Positions 45,131 to 53,996 of a DNA stretch of 64,000 nt are shown here, piece after piece. Both the position numbers and the translations under genes were made by a program. The stretch comes from Lactobacillus sp. ESL0246. Its GTDB lineage: Bacteria; Bacillota; Bacilli; Lactobacillales; Lactobacillaceae. Location of the stretch: assembly GCF_003692965.1 (NCBI RefSeq), contig NZ_REHC01000012.1:80843-144842 (forward strand). Direction: 5' to 3'. Within the stretch, counting starts at the first letter, position 1, and every line of letters starts with the position of its first letter. Below the pieces are notes generated by a model. It searched no databases, was not told the DNA's origin, and was given only the letters and a program-made list of their open reading frames with translations.

Positions 45131-46099
45131 ATGAAACTAGGAATTATTGGTAGTGGCAAAATTGTGCATGATTTTTTTCAAACCGCAGATAAAATCACTA
45201 ATTTAGAATTGACCGCAATTTCAACAACCAAACGCAGTCAAGCGATTGCACAGGACTTGGCACAAAGATACGGTATTCGTGATGTCTTTGACGATAATGC
45301 GCAATTATGTAGTGATAATAATGTTGATACTGTCTATGTTGCCGTACCTAATTCATTACATTATGAAATTGTTAAGCAGGCAATTATGGCAAACAAAAAC
45401 GTCATCTGTGAAAAGCCATATGTTGAAACTGTAGCCGAGGCTGAAGAACTTAAGCAACTGGCTGATCAGCATAATGTAATCATCGTTGAAGCAATCACCA
45501 ATTTACATTTGCCCAACTATCAAGCAATTAAAACGGCACTAGCCCAAATTGCTCCAATTCACATTATTTCTCTTAACTACACCCAATACTCTAGTCGCTA
45601 TGATGATTTTTTAGCAGATAAGATTGCACCTGTCTTTGACCCTAAAAAAGACGGGGGAACTCTGATGGATTTAAATATTTATAATATTCACTTGGCTGTT
45701 GGTCTTTTTGGTAAGCCCCAATCCGTTCAATACTACCCTGTTATGCAAAAAAAGATTGATACTTCTGGCATTCTGAATCTAACCTACCCAGATAAACAGG
45801 CTGTATTAGTAGCATCTAAGGACTGCTACACTACTCCACGTTCCTTTATTGAAGGAGAGAAAGGAACAATCCATTTTGATGGTTCTACCGGAGTCCTTAA
45901 TTCCTTTACAATCGAACTGCGTAATGGTGACACTCAGCGTTACAATTATAATAAGTTTCTGCACCGGATGGCTAGCGAATTTACTGACTTTGTTAAAATT
46001 ATTGACCAACATGATGTTCAGACTGCCAATATGCTATATCATCACAGCATTAATGTAATGGATGTCTTGGCCCAAGCAAAAGCCTCCGTCAATCATTAA
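45131..46099 (+). CDS. Gfo/Idh/MocA-family NAD(P)-dependent oxidoreductase
   Basis: 322 residues. The Rossmann motif KLGIIGSGKIVHDFF is at 2-16, then VDTVYVAVPNSLHYEIVKQA near 70-89 and the family motif CEKPYVET near 96-103 with the active Lys. The C-terminal domain holds KKDGGTLMDLNIYNIHLAVG near 174-193 with the catalytic His. GGAGG is placed well before the ATG. Such enzymes oxidise or reduce sugars and inositols; the substrate is unknown. Surrounded by decayed genes, so it may have arrived with the accessory DNA. Confidence 0.87.
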   Translation: MKLGIIGSGKIVHDFFQTADKITNLELTAISTTKRSQAIAQDLAQRYGIRDVFDDNAQLCSDNNVDTVYVAVPNSLHYEIVKQAIMANKNVICEKPYVETVAEAEELKQLADQHNVIIVEAITNLHLPNYQAIKTALAQIAPIHIISLNYTQYSSRYDDFLADKIAPVFDPKKDGGTLMDLNIYNIHLAVGLFGKPQSVQYYPVMQKKIDTSGILNLTYPDKQAVLVASKDCYTTPRSFIEGEKGTIHFDGSTGVLNSFTIELRNGDTQRYNYNKFLHRMASEFTDFVKIIDQHDVQTANMLYHHSINVMDVLAQAKASVNH

Positions 46100-46197
46100 C
46101 TTGTAAGTTTGCTTCCTTTGACCAGTTTCAATTTTGGAGATTGTTGATTTAGCAACATTAGCCTTTTCAGCAATTCTCGCTTTACCAAGATAAACAA
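46080..46197 (-). pseudogene. Remnant of an XRE-type HTH regulator
   Basis: The minus strand reads KARIAEKANVAKSTISKIET and then GQRKQTYKLMID, a clear XRE helix-turn-helix. The frame is closed by three stops just upstream (near 46205-46240) and runs into the end of the oxidoreductase gene downstream. No start or ribosome binding site is visible. Confidence 0.45.
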
Positions 46198-46266
46198 AAG
46201 CTCACCATTATTCTTTTGGCTTGATCACGCCTTAACCCAATATAACCGCATAGCCTTAGAATTTAA

Positions 46267-46629
46267 AGCGGGCTAAGAGTTATAGGCAACTGGCAAGCCA
46301 TTTTAAATATTCAAGATTCTGCTTATCAGCACTGTACTGCTAAAGGTCACATCAGTCATTATTTATCAGAAAGACTGGGGCGATTATTAAACATGTTACA
46401 ACCAAAGGCTGATACTTTAGACATTAATGATAAAAATAAATCTATTCAAGGAATAGTTGTTATCCCAGATAAATTTATGTATCAGCAAATAAGGGGAGTA
46501 ATAAAAGCAAGTCATTTAGAGTGGGAATTCTGAAAAAGTGATATTGAATACATCTTAGATTATGTAATTAATCCTAATCCTCAATAACTTAAAAGGATTG
46601 ATGAAATTTGGGGTAAAGATAATGAGTGA
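46267..46629 (+). pseudogene. Decayed gene upstream of the Fic protein
   Basis: One frame reads about 115 codons through two in-frame stops (TGA near 46531, TAA near 46582). Well-formed segments include HISHYLSERLGRLLNML, IQGIVVIPDKFMYQQIRGVI, SDIEYILDYVINPNP and LKRIDEIWGKDNE. The end overlaps the ATG of the next small frame (ATGAGTGA), an operon-like joint. I do not recognise the family. Confidence 0.45.
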
Positions 46630-46791
46630 TCGAATTGCTAAATTAATTAATTGTTTGAAGACACTCTTGATCGAGCAGTAGCCTTCAAACAATTAATACT
46701 CAAACAACAGCAAGAACTGTCTGACCTTATCAAGACAGTTTGGGCTATAATTATTGATAGTGAGGTAAAGAATATTGGATTACGAAGATAA
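46622..46791 (+). pseudogene. Frameshifted small gene overlapping the Fic gene
   Basis: It starts MSDRIAKLI and continues in another frame with FEDTLDRAVAFKQLILKQQQ and ELSDLIKTVWAIIIDSE, ending at 46791, 17 bases inside the Fic gene. One shift lies near 46650. A small gene coupled to Fic is where Fic antitoxins are often found, but no antitoxin motif is seen here. Confidence 0.4.
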
Positions 46792-47560
46792 GTTTCACTT
46801 AACAGCAGAAGAAAATAGACGATTTGCTAAAACGAATCTAACCAAGCTAGTTTTTACCAATTCACGTTTTGAAGGTTTAACTACGACTATGCCGCAAACT
46901 CAAACAATTATTGACGGTTTGGGAGTTGACGGTGTATCGATTGACGATATTAATACGATTGTGCAGCTAAAAAGAGGTTGGCAATTTATAATTAATAATA
47001 AAGAGCCTTTAACTTTAGCAACAGAAAAAAAAATTAATGCAATTGTTGCTCGTGATAGTGCCGCTTTCCCTGGTTACTTACGAAACGGAACTGGCGGTGT
47101 AAGTACCTATCGAGGTGATTTTGAACCGCCAATAATTGACGAACAAGAGCAAGAGCATTATTTGAATTCAATTTTAGCAAGTAAGCGCACCACTACCGAT
47201 AAGGCATTGACCATTATGTATCACAATATGCGTGAGCAGATGTTTTACGATGGTAATAAACGGACAGCCACAATTGCTGCTAATAAGATAATGATTGATA
47301 ACGGAGCTGGGCTAATTAATGTACCGCTAGATTATTGGACCACTTGGCAGAAGATGTTAGCCGATTATTATTTTTCCAATGATATGACAAAATTGAAAGA
47401 TTGGACGTATAAACATGGTATTCAAGGCATGGAGCCTAATTTACGTGCTCGTTCACAAAATGTTGGTAAAGAAATTTCTCCAGATGAACAAGCAAAGAAT
47501 CTTTCGGAATTTAAACACTTTAGAGACACGTTAGATGATGACGGATTTGGATTATCATAA
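46775..47560 (+). CDS. Fic-domain protein with altered active-site motif
   Basis: 261 residues, TTG start with GAGG upstream. The Fic core is at about 140-200. The canonical HPFxDGN(G/K)R reads REQMFYDGNKRTATIAANK, so the catalytic His is Gln and Pro is Met, while the nucleotide-binding DGNKR is kept. Near residue 30 NSRFEG resembles the inhibitory helix SSxIEG of class II Fic proteins. Active Fic proteins add AMP or other groups to target hydroxyls; this one may be inactive or use another chemistry. The upstream genes of its operon are decayed. Confidence 0.8.
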   Translation: MDYEDKFHLTAEENRRFAKTNLTKLVFTNSRFEGLTTTMPQTQTIIDGLGVDGVSIDDINTIVQLKRGWQFIINNKEPLTLATEKKINAIVARDSAAFPGYLRNGTGGVSTYRGDFEPPIIDEQEQEHYLNSILASKRTTTDKALTIMYHNMREQMFYDGNKRTATIAANKIMIDNGAGLINVPLDYWTTWQKMLADYYFSNDMTKLKDWTYKHGIQGMEPNLRARSQNVGKEISPDEQAKNLSEFKHFRDTLDDDGFGLS

Positions 47561-47607
47561 TTAGCATTAGCAACACAAACAGCCTAACAGAAATGATGTG
47601 ACCACTA

Positions 47608-47900
47608 AAATTAGGCAATGTCATTAAGTTAAGCAATACTCTTTATTTAAGAACTGCACTTTTTTTAAATTGTAGTTCTTTTTTAGGTGATGCTGGTTAA
47701 AGCTAGGTAGATATTACCAAAAATTGAATAGCGTTTAGCAATTTAGAACTTAAATCAACGGCAAAAGTCATATCATAGCTCCATTTTTATAAACTATTAG
47801 AATTATGATTGCTTAGATAGGGAAAAGAATGCAAGCAAAAAGCCCAGTTAGAGTTAATTAACTGAGCTTTTTGGCCTAACTTAATGACATTACCTAATTA
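47608..47900. mobile_element. MITE-like element or insertion-sequence remnant
   Basis: About 290 bases bounded by long inverted repeats: 47609-47634 (AATTAGGCAATGTCATTAAG) pairs with 47873-47899 (CTTAATGACATTACCTAATT) at about 24 of 26 positions. The inside has no open frame but has two terminator-like hairpins (47643-47687 with AGAACT/AGTTCT arms and 47840-47872 with CAGTTA/TAACTG arms). Such elements derive from insertion sequences. I could not see a clear target duplication. Confidence 0.6.
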
Positions 47901-47926
47901 TAGGGTTCAAATTAAGGATCGCATTT

Positions 47927-49081
47927 TTATCTAAAATTAACTGCTTTCACAAATTGTGTTGGACTGATGGCGTAGTAGCGCTTGCCAGCAATTATAACTT
48001 GACCACCGTAAGTCCGAATGCTGTGGTTGCGTAATAATTTCGGATCAGTCGTACGCCGACCCGCAGTATCGTAAGTATAAGCATTCCGAGTTAGTATACG
48101 CTTCTTGCCAACAATATTACTTGCAACAATATATTCATTATCTCCTATTTGCAAATACTGCTTACCACTAATCAACTTCGCAGCTGTCACCGTGACAGTT
48201 GTGCCAGCAGTTTTTAGTCCTGAATTGGTACGTTGACCAGTTGCATCATATGTATAAGCATCATGCATCAAGGTCTTATTACCAGTTGGCAGTTTAGAAG
48301 TGGTATCTTTTCCAGCACCAACATCACTTTGCCCAGTATCAGTAGCTGAATTGTTATTGCCTGAATCTGGCTTAGCGCCAGTATCAGCTCCTTGCAAATC
48401 GTAGTAATACTTGACCAAAGAATAAAATTGGTCCATCGAATAGCCCCACTTGTTAAAGTAACCATCAGGGTCAGTATGATTCGTTCCGCCTAAAAAGCGT
48501 GAAACGGCATGGTGCGACCAGATTGTGCCGCTGCCTGTGTTGCAGGCATTGGATGGCACAAGATTATAGCGATGCAAGAGCTTAGCCGCATAGATTGCGT
48601 CATTGTTGACACTCTTAGCAAAGTTATCCCTAGTGTTTTCTTGACAAAGTTCAATTTGAATAAATCGATTATTGGCATTGGCACCAGCACCCCAAACACC
48701 ATAGTTGGGCGTCATCATCTGAATAACTTGTTGACTGTCAACAAAGGCGTGAACGTAGGAATACATGTTCATCCACTCACGGTTGAAATAAATCGCTTCA
48801 TTATAGGCTGATGCACCCGGTGTAGCCGTTTCATGAATAACAATTCCTTCAGGTTTACCTTTGCGATAATATATCTTATTACCATTGGCATAAAACTTAT
48901 TGTATTGAATGTTCTGTGTTTGCAACATTTTATTCAAAAAAGTTACACCAACATAACTGTTTTGTTTAGCTATTGAATTAATTGATGCGGCTTCTACCGC
49001 TTGACTTTGATTTGTTTGATAAATAGGAGCAACTAAACCTACCCCGATAGCAATAGTAGTTATTAGTTTTTTGAGCTTCAT
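47927..49081 (-). CDS. N-acetylmuramoyl-L-alanine amidase with SLAP anchoring domains
   Basis: 384 residues: signal peptide (KKLITTIAIGVGLVAP), Amidase_2 domain at about 45-220 with zinc ligands in VIHETATPGA, WSHHAVS and NHTDPDGYF, an Asp/Ser/Gly-rich linker, then two SLAP repeats (TLMHDAYTYDATG and ILTRNAYTYDTAG). Close in sequence and layout to the amidase in the metal-import operon. It cleaves the bond between MurNAc and the stem peptide. It is a single-gene unit near the glucosaminidase. Confidence 0.88.
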   Translation of the reverse strand: MKLKKLITTIAIGVGLVAPIYQTNQSQAVEAASINSIAKQNSYVGVTFLNKMLQTQNIQYNKFYANGNKIYYRKGKPEGIVIHETATPGASAYNEAIYFNREWMNMYSYVHAFVDSQQVIQMMTPNYGVWGAGANANNRFIQIELCQENTRDNFAKSVNNDAIYAAKLLHRYNLVPSNACNTGSGTIWSHHAVSRFLGGTNHTDPDGYFNKWGYSMDQFYSLVKYYYDLQGADTGAKPDSGNNNSATDTGQSDVGAGKDTTSKLPTGNKTLMHDAYTYDATGQRTNSGLKTAGTTVTVTAAKLISGKQYLQIGDNEYIVASNIVGKKRILTRNAYTYDTAGRRTTDPKLLRNHSIRTYGGQVIIAGKRYYAISPTQFVKAVNFR

Positions 49082-49126
49082 TCTAACCGTTCATTCCTCA
49101 TTTCTGCTTAGCAGCCTTAATGCAAG

Positions 49127-50344
49127 CTAAAAGTTTGCTTGCCTAATATACTGGTTAACTCCGATACGATAATATTTATTACCGTAAATTGTAATTGCCG
49201 AGCCAAAGGTAGCAACTGACTTACCTTTCTTCATTATGCTTTGATTATCACGATTGCCGTAGTCATTATAAACATAAGAGTTACGCTTTAACAGTTTCAT
49301 CGTCCCATCAATATTGCCACTAGCAATATAGTGGTTTTCACCAATGCGGTAATACTTCTTACCATTAATAGTCTTGGTACCATAAGTTGCAATGATCTTG
49401 CCATTACTATTAACCTTTATGGCTTTCATGCCATTAACCCGTTCGCCTTTATTGTTATAAACATAAGCAGTATGCATTAAAGTCTTATTGACCTTCTTAT
49501 CGTCTCGCGGCGCTTGGGCAGCTGGTGGTAGTGCACTGCCAGTATCTAAAACTGTGCCATTAACCCAGCCTTTGCCGGCAATATACATCCGCTTACTACC
49601 GTTATAGTAAGTAATTGTCTTGGTAACTGTAATCGAATCACCTGCATTGACACTATCCGTCTTAGCCGATAGTGAATGATCCGTTGGCCAAGCATAGGTT
49701 GCCGCATTCTTTTTGACAACATAAGATTTACTATCATTAGAAATCTGCGGGTCATATTGCGTTAAATTGTAACTGGTAATCCGATTATTTAAAATGCTGT
49801 CATAATTATTCGCCGTTGCATAGGTTCCAGTTAAGGCCTTCGTCGCATCAGTATAAGAAGCCGCATTTTCTAACCATGCACCTTGATAGCGATCTGGTTG
49901 CCAAGTAACACCTTGGCGTAATTTTTTACCATTATCATCAAAAGATTCTTGATAAGTATTATATTTTCTAAACTTGGCAACTACATAGTAGCTCTTACCG
50001 TTCTTATCTTCTTCGCGCGTCTTAGCCGAATATGTCTGACCAGGCCAGCTGTCATTAGCCTTCATACCAAATAAGTTATTGGCATTTACCGCCAAGCCAG
50101 ATTGCCCCCAATTAGATTCAACAATTGCTTGCGCAATCATGACAGATGGATATAAACCATACTTCTTTGCTACTTTCTGTGCCTGACAAGCAGCCGTATC
50201 TAAGAATGCAGTTTCATTTCCCTGCGCTGCAGATACTTGTTGAACCCGCGTCGGGGAATTGGCAATTAAGTTGTTGGTAACTGGAATTACGGCTGCAGCT
50301 GCTAAAACAGCCGTGGATAATCCAGTGATTAGTCTCTTCTTCAT
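49127..50344 (-). CDS. GH73 endo-beta-N-acetylglucosaminidase with SLAP domains
   Basis: 405 residues. The signal peptide contains ITGLSTAVLAAAAVIPVTNN. The glucosaminidase domain at about 50-200 has the catalytic Glu in MIAQAIVESNWGQSGLA and the YxxF-type substrate strand. A bacterial SH3-like segment (about 210-265) and two C-terminal SLAP repeats (TLMHTAYVYNNKG and LLKRNSYVYNDYG) follow. It cuts the glycan strand next to GlcNAc. The start at 50344 is chosen over an upstream in-frame codon because GGAGG precedes it and the signal peptide follows. Confidence 0.88.
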   Translation of the reverse strand: MKKRLITGLSTAVLAAAAVIPVTNNLIANSPTRVQQVSAAQGNETAFLDTAACQAQKVAKKYGLYPSVMIAQAIVESNWGQSGLAVNANNLFGMKANDSWPGQTYSAKTREEDKNGKSYYVVAKFRKYNTYQESFDDNGKKLRQGVTWQPDRYQGAWLENAASYTDATKALTGTYATANNYDSILNNRITSYNLTQYDPQISNDSKSYVVKKNAATYAWPTDHSLSAKTDSVNAGDSITVTKTITYYNGSKRMYIAGKGWVNGTVLDTGSALPPAAQAPRDDKKVNKTLMHTAYVYNNKGERVNGMKAIKVNSNGKIIATYGTKTINGKKYYRIGENHYIASGNIDGTMKLLKRNSYVYNDYGNRDNQSIMKKGKSVATFGSAITIYGNKYYRIGVNQYIRQANF

Positions 50345-50465
50345 AAATGTATTTTCCTCCTTAACCGACACTTTTATTGTATCGAGCTAGCTGTGGATAA
50401 ACAATAGTTTACTTTTAATTGTAGTCAAAAAGTAATATTGTCTAGCTTATATTACAAATAGTAAT

Positions 50466-50954
50466 CTATATTTCTAAACTATGTTGAAGCTTAGTAAGTA
50501 GGTGGCGTTTAATTCGCTGAAGATGTCCCCTGCTGATACCAGTTTCTTGAGCTAAAGAAGTAATCGTGTTATTTTCTATCAGATGACGATAAAATAACAT
50601 AATTTCTTCTTCTGACATCTGTTTTACCTCATTTTCAAGTTCTAACCAATTATTTAGATTGCTTATTTGCCCAATTCCTGCTTCCAAAAGAAGCGGTACC
50701 TCACGAGCACAATGCACCTGCTCTTGACGCAACCGGTCAAGCGTATGCCAAATAATCTTGCCAAAAGCTTTGCGATCAACTTCTGCACGTGCCAAATTCT
50801 TTTCTTGTTGCAATATTGACGCATAGACGATAATTCCTTCCTGAAAAAGATCATCATAATTACTGTAATCTAGGCGAACATGGGCTTTTTTCAATGCTCC
50901 ACGGACTAATTTCTGGTTACTCCAAGCGAGCATAAAACTTTCTTTACTAATCAT
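50466..50954 (-). CDS. Sigma-70-like factor (ComX/SigH type)
   Basis: 162 residues from the ATG at 50954. The region 2-like part has YDDLFQEGIIVYASILQQ (about 32-49), and the region 4-like HTH is at the end (TSLAQETGISRGHLQRIKRHL). The open frame reaches 50987, but a perfect palindrome lies there, and AAAAGGA is upstream of the internal ATG, though at a rather long distance. In lactobacilli small sigma-like proteins of this kind are annotated as competence sigma factors. The ComK-like gene further upstream supports that reading, without proving it. Confidence 0.7.
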   Translation of the reverse strand: MISKESFMLAWSNQKLVRGALKKAHVRLDYSNYDDLFQEGIIVYASILQQEKNLARAEVDRKAFGKIIWHTLDRLRQEQVHCAREVPLLLEAGIGQISNLNNWLELENEVKQMSEEEIMLFYRHLIENNTITSLAQETGISRGHLQRIKRHLLTKLQHSLEI

Positions 50955-50984
50955 TAGTTGTGACATTCCTTTTCGTAATTTTGT

Positions 50985-50998
50985 CACAAGCGCTTGTG
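50985..50998. promoter_or_regulatory. Perfect palindrome upstream of the sigma-like gene
   Basis: CACAAGCGCTTGTG is a perfect 14-base palindrome 31 bases upstream of the start. Its centre AAGCGCTT equals the core of a cre, but the flanks differ from the CcpA consensus. It is a candidate operator for an unknown regulator. Confidence 0.5.
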
Positions 50999-51167
50999 CA
51001 CCTTGAGATTATCAGTATTAGCTTTAAAATCAAAACCAGCGTTAATCACTTGCAATTACTTGGTAATATAATAATTGTCAAATAGCAAAAAAATAAAAAA
51101 ACTGCTACTTATTGCGCCATCCTAAGTTAATTCTGGGTAAAAAAAGATGAAAAAAGTTGTTAATGCA

Positions 51168-52016
51168 TCAATATAATGTATCAAGGCGGCAACTAAAACG
51201 AAAGATGGGATAATCTGCCTGTCTTAAAAAGGGTAATTCATAGTAGTCACTTAATTCGTTAATATACCGCAACTGTTTTTGTTGCAACAATTCCATGACC
51301 GCATCCTTCAACTGATGATCATCGGTGACAGGACTGGGGAAAAAATAATCTGCTTGATCAATTAATGATTGACCTTTGGGTTGCTTAATCTGCCAGCCAA
51401 GATAATCTTGTAAATGAGTATGAATTAGCTGAAAGAGAACGTGATTATAGGTTAAACTGCGTGATAATTGTGTACCGATATAGCGACTGCATTGCTCAAA
51501 GATAAAGCAATAATTATAATCTATTGTTTTGAAAGCCAGGCTGGAAATACTTAAATTGCTCGCCTCCACCATTCGATGTAACGCTACCCAATCGATATTG
51601 CCCCGATTATAACTGCGTGTTGAAAAGTAGGCTAAACGACCAGTCGCAATAACATTGCTGCCCCGAAAATTAAATCTGCGAGCTAAATATCTTTGAAATT
51701 CTAACCCCGCGAGCAGATTACGCCGGCTAAATGCCGTAAAAAGAGCACTGCTGCTACGTCGACTTAAGACAATTCCTTTACGACGATCAAAAATAACACT
51801 CTTATATTCACCAAGAAGGGGCTGATGTTGAAACTGATAAAGTACCAAAGTATCGGGGTTAATACAATAGTTAGGATCTGTAATCAAATACTGATCAAGA
51901 AGCGTATCCTTTCCTATACGCTCACGTATTAGTGTTTTGGACCACTTTCTATACTCTGCTTTTAAGGGTAAATTCCATTGGCTATTTTCTTTACGCACAA
52001 TTAACCATCCTTTCAT
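51168..52016 (-). CDS. comK: ComK-like competence transcription factor
   Basis: 282 residues. The central part resembles the ComK family: the YCINPDTLVLYQF start, GEYKSVIFDRRKGIVL, the basic SRRNLLAGLEFQRYLARRF and NVIATGRLAYFSTRS followed by IDWVALHRMV, which lines up with the conserved PIMVDPSNQIFLFPT...WISHVHV of Bacillus ComK. The C-terminal ~100 residues go beyond the Bacillus protein. ComK activates DNA-uptake genes in Bacillus; the role here is inferred. It lies 180 bases upstream of the sigma-like gene on the same strand. Confidence 0.68.
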   Translation of the reverse strand: MKGWLIVRKENSQWNLPLKAEYRKWSKTLIRERIGKDTLLDQYLITDPNYCINPDTLVLYQFQHQPLLGEYKSVIFDRRKGIVLSRRSSSALFTAFSRRNLLAGLEFQRYLARRFNFRGSNVIATGRLAYFSTRSYNRGNIDWVALHRMVEASNLSISSLAFKTIDYNYCFIFEQCSRYIGTQLSRSLTYNHVLFQLIHTHLQDYLGWQIKQPKGQSLIDQADYFFPSPVTDDHQLKDAVMELLQQKQLRYINELSDYYELPFLRQADYPIFRFSCRLDTLY

Positions 52017-52149
52017 TTTTTATAGTGCATAATAAATAATTATAGCGCTTTCATTATGACTAAAAATGGCAATGACGTTGAAAAAGCAACGTTTAGTATT
52101 CAAAAATCATACTAATAATTTCATGAGGTGTTTACCTTATTTTTTGTAA

Positions 52150-52185
52150 CCAAAAAACGGAAACGATTATTCGTTTCCGTTTTGG
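52150..52185 (-). terminator. Terminator of the first-listed S-layer gene
   Basis: The arms AAACGGAAACGA and TCGTTTCCGTTT form a long stem. Nearly the same hairpin follows the second S-layer gene at 54253-54288. Confidence 0.87.
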
Positions 52186-52208
52186 TAATTAATTATTTAA
52201 TTGTCTAA

Positions 52209-53996
52209 TTAAAAGTTAGCAACTCTAACGTATTGTTTAGCAGGTCCACCAATGCGGTAGTAAGTCTTACCGTTCTTGAACTTGAAAGGAGCACCGTAAG
52301 TAGTAACAGTGGAACCCTTCTTCAAGACCCGCTTGTCAGCGCGCTTGGTACTGGTCTTGTAAACATAAGCGTTGTGAGTCAAAGTACGAGAAGTTCCGTC
52401 AATGTTGTCAGCCATTACGTATTGGTTGTCACCAATCTTGTAAACAAGACTGCCATCGGCAAGCTTAGTTGCGTCACCATAAACATTTACGGTGCTGTAA
52501 GAAGCTAAAGTCTTAGTGCCAACGCGCTTGTGGTTTGCGTCGTAGATGTAGGAATTGTGCATAACTTGCTTAGTAACTGTAGGCGCTGGGGCAACTGAGC
52601 CATCAACGTACTTATTTTCAATATATTGGTTAGAATCAGCGCTGTTAACGTGAATATATGTCTTGTCACCAATCTTAACTGGGTTACCAAAAGTAGCAAT
52701 CTGGTCACCATTCTTGATCGTGGTCTTAGATAGAGTTACTGTGTTACCCGTAATCTCGTAAACTGGCACCGTGTCGGTATCAGCTTGCACCGTCTTGTAA
52801 GTAGCACCTTTAGCACCCACCGTTAACATAAAGGTTACCTTAGTAGTCTTATTGTCAGGGTTAGTAGCTGAAACAACTACTGGATACTTCCCAGCAACAG
52901 CAGTATTAACCTTGCTGATGTCAACATTTGGCACTAAGACTGTCGTGTTAGTAGAACTGATTGTAGTCTTAAAGGCATCCTGAATTGCCTTAGTATCAAC
53001 AGTGCCATTGACTGGTACATAGTTGAACTTAACACTGTCTGGTAAATCTTTGATGGTAGCAGAAACACTCATTGCCTTATTACCATTGTAACCATCAAGG
53101 GTAATTGCAGGATAAGTTGGGTCACTAGTGTCTGTACTTGGACTCACTGTAACAGTAAAGCTACCCGGCCTACCATTAGTAGCAATTAAATTAATAGTAA
53201 CTGGGAAAGCAGTTGCTGGTTGATCAAAGGTACCATTAGCCTTAAGGGTAACACCAGCAGTTCTTAAGCCAGAAAGAACGTCTTGGTCAATGTCTGTAAA
53301 TGAAGCATCAGCAGCATCCTTTGCACCTGCAGTTGTAATAGCTGGCTTATAAGCATCAGTAATACTCTTAACAACGCTGGCAACACTGTTACCAGTAGCA
53401 GTTAAAGAAACTGCCCCAGAGTTTACCAAGTTACCCTTACTATCTTGCATGTAAGGTGCACCAGTTAAGTTTGGATTGAACAACTTGAAGGCGTCACTTG
53501 CAATTCTAAGATCGGCAATGGTGCCTGAACCTGAAGCAGTCACATTATAAGTATTGCCACCTACAGTAATAGCATATCCTTGTCCAGCTGTTAAACCAGT
53601 AATTGTTACCGTAGCGGATGCTCTATAAGTATCATCGCCATTAAAGTTAGAAACTTCAGACGCATTTGGTTTAAGGGATGCACCCTGAGCACCAGTAACA
53701 TCAACATCGCTTGATTTATAAATCTTAGCACTTGAGACTGATACTGAAGCCCCAGCAGGTAAATTAGGCGTTAACAATGATGCTTGGGCAGTTGAAGCAG
53801 CAGCACCAGCAACTAAACTAGGAATGTTAGTAACCTTTAATTTAAGTTCAGCTTTAGTTGAGCCGACATTTGTCGTACCGCCAACAACAGGCACATTCAT
53901 ATCAGCAAAAACTGTTGACACAGTAGAAGCAGCAGCCGGAGCAACAGCTAATAAAGCGGCAGCAGTGGCACTGACAATTCGTAAATTCTTTTTCAT
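52209..53996 (-). CDS. slpA: S-layer protein (SlpA type), downstream copy
   Basis: 595 residues with the typical signal peptide (MKKNLRIVSATAAALLAVAP). The N-terminal two thirds, rich in Thr, Ser, Ala, Val and Asn and almost without Cys, form the crystal lattice. Two C-terminal SLAP repeats (VMHNSYIYDANHKRVG and TLTHNAYVYKTSTKRADK) anchor it to the wall. The last ~200 residues are nearly the same as in the copy at 54316-56133, while the lattice part differs greatly. It has its own promoter, leader and terminator. Confidence 0.92.
   Translation of the reverse strand: MKKNLRIVSATAAALLAVAPAAASTVSTVFADMNVPVVGGTTNVGSTKAELKLKVTNIPSLVAGAAASTAQASLLTPNLPAGASVSVSSAKIYKSSDVDVTGAQGASLKPNASEVSNFNGDDTYRASATVTITGLTAGQGYAITVGGNTYNVTASGSGTIADLRIASDAFKLFNPNLTGAPYMQDSKGNLVNSGAVSLTATGNSVASVVKSITDAYKPAITTAGAKDAADASFTDIDQDVLSGLRTAGVTLKANGTFDQPATAFPVTINLIATNGRPGSFTVTVSPSTDTSDPTYPAITLDGYNGNKAMSVSATIKDLPDSVKFNYVPVNGTVDTKAIQDAFKTTISSTNTTVLVPNVDISKVNTAVAGKYPVVVSATNPDNKTTKVTFMLTVGAKGATYKTVQADTDTVPVYEITGNTVTLSKTTIKNGDQIATFGNPVKIGDKTYIHVNSADSNQYIENKYVDGSVAPAPTVTKQVMHNSYIYDANHKRVGTKTLASYSTVNVYGDATKLADGSLVYKIGDNQYVMADNIDGTSRTLTHNAYVYKTSTKRADKRVLKKGSTVTTYGAPFKFKNGKTYYRIGGPAKQYVRVANF

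Noticed and set aside
50985..50998. Calling the palindrome a CcpA cre site
   Set aside because: Only the eight-base core fits; three flank positions on each side differ from the consensus.
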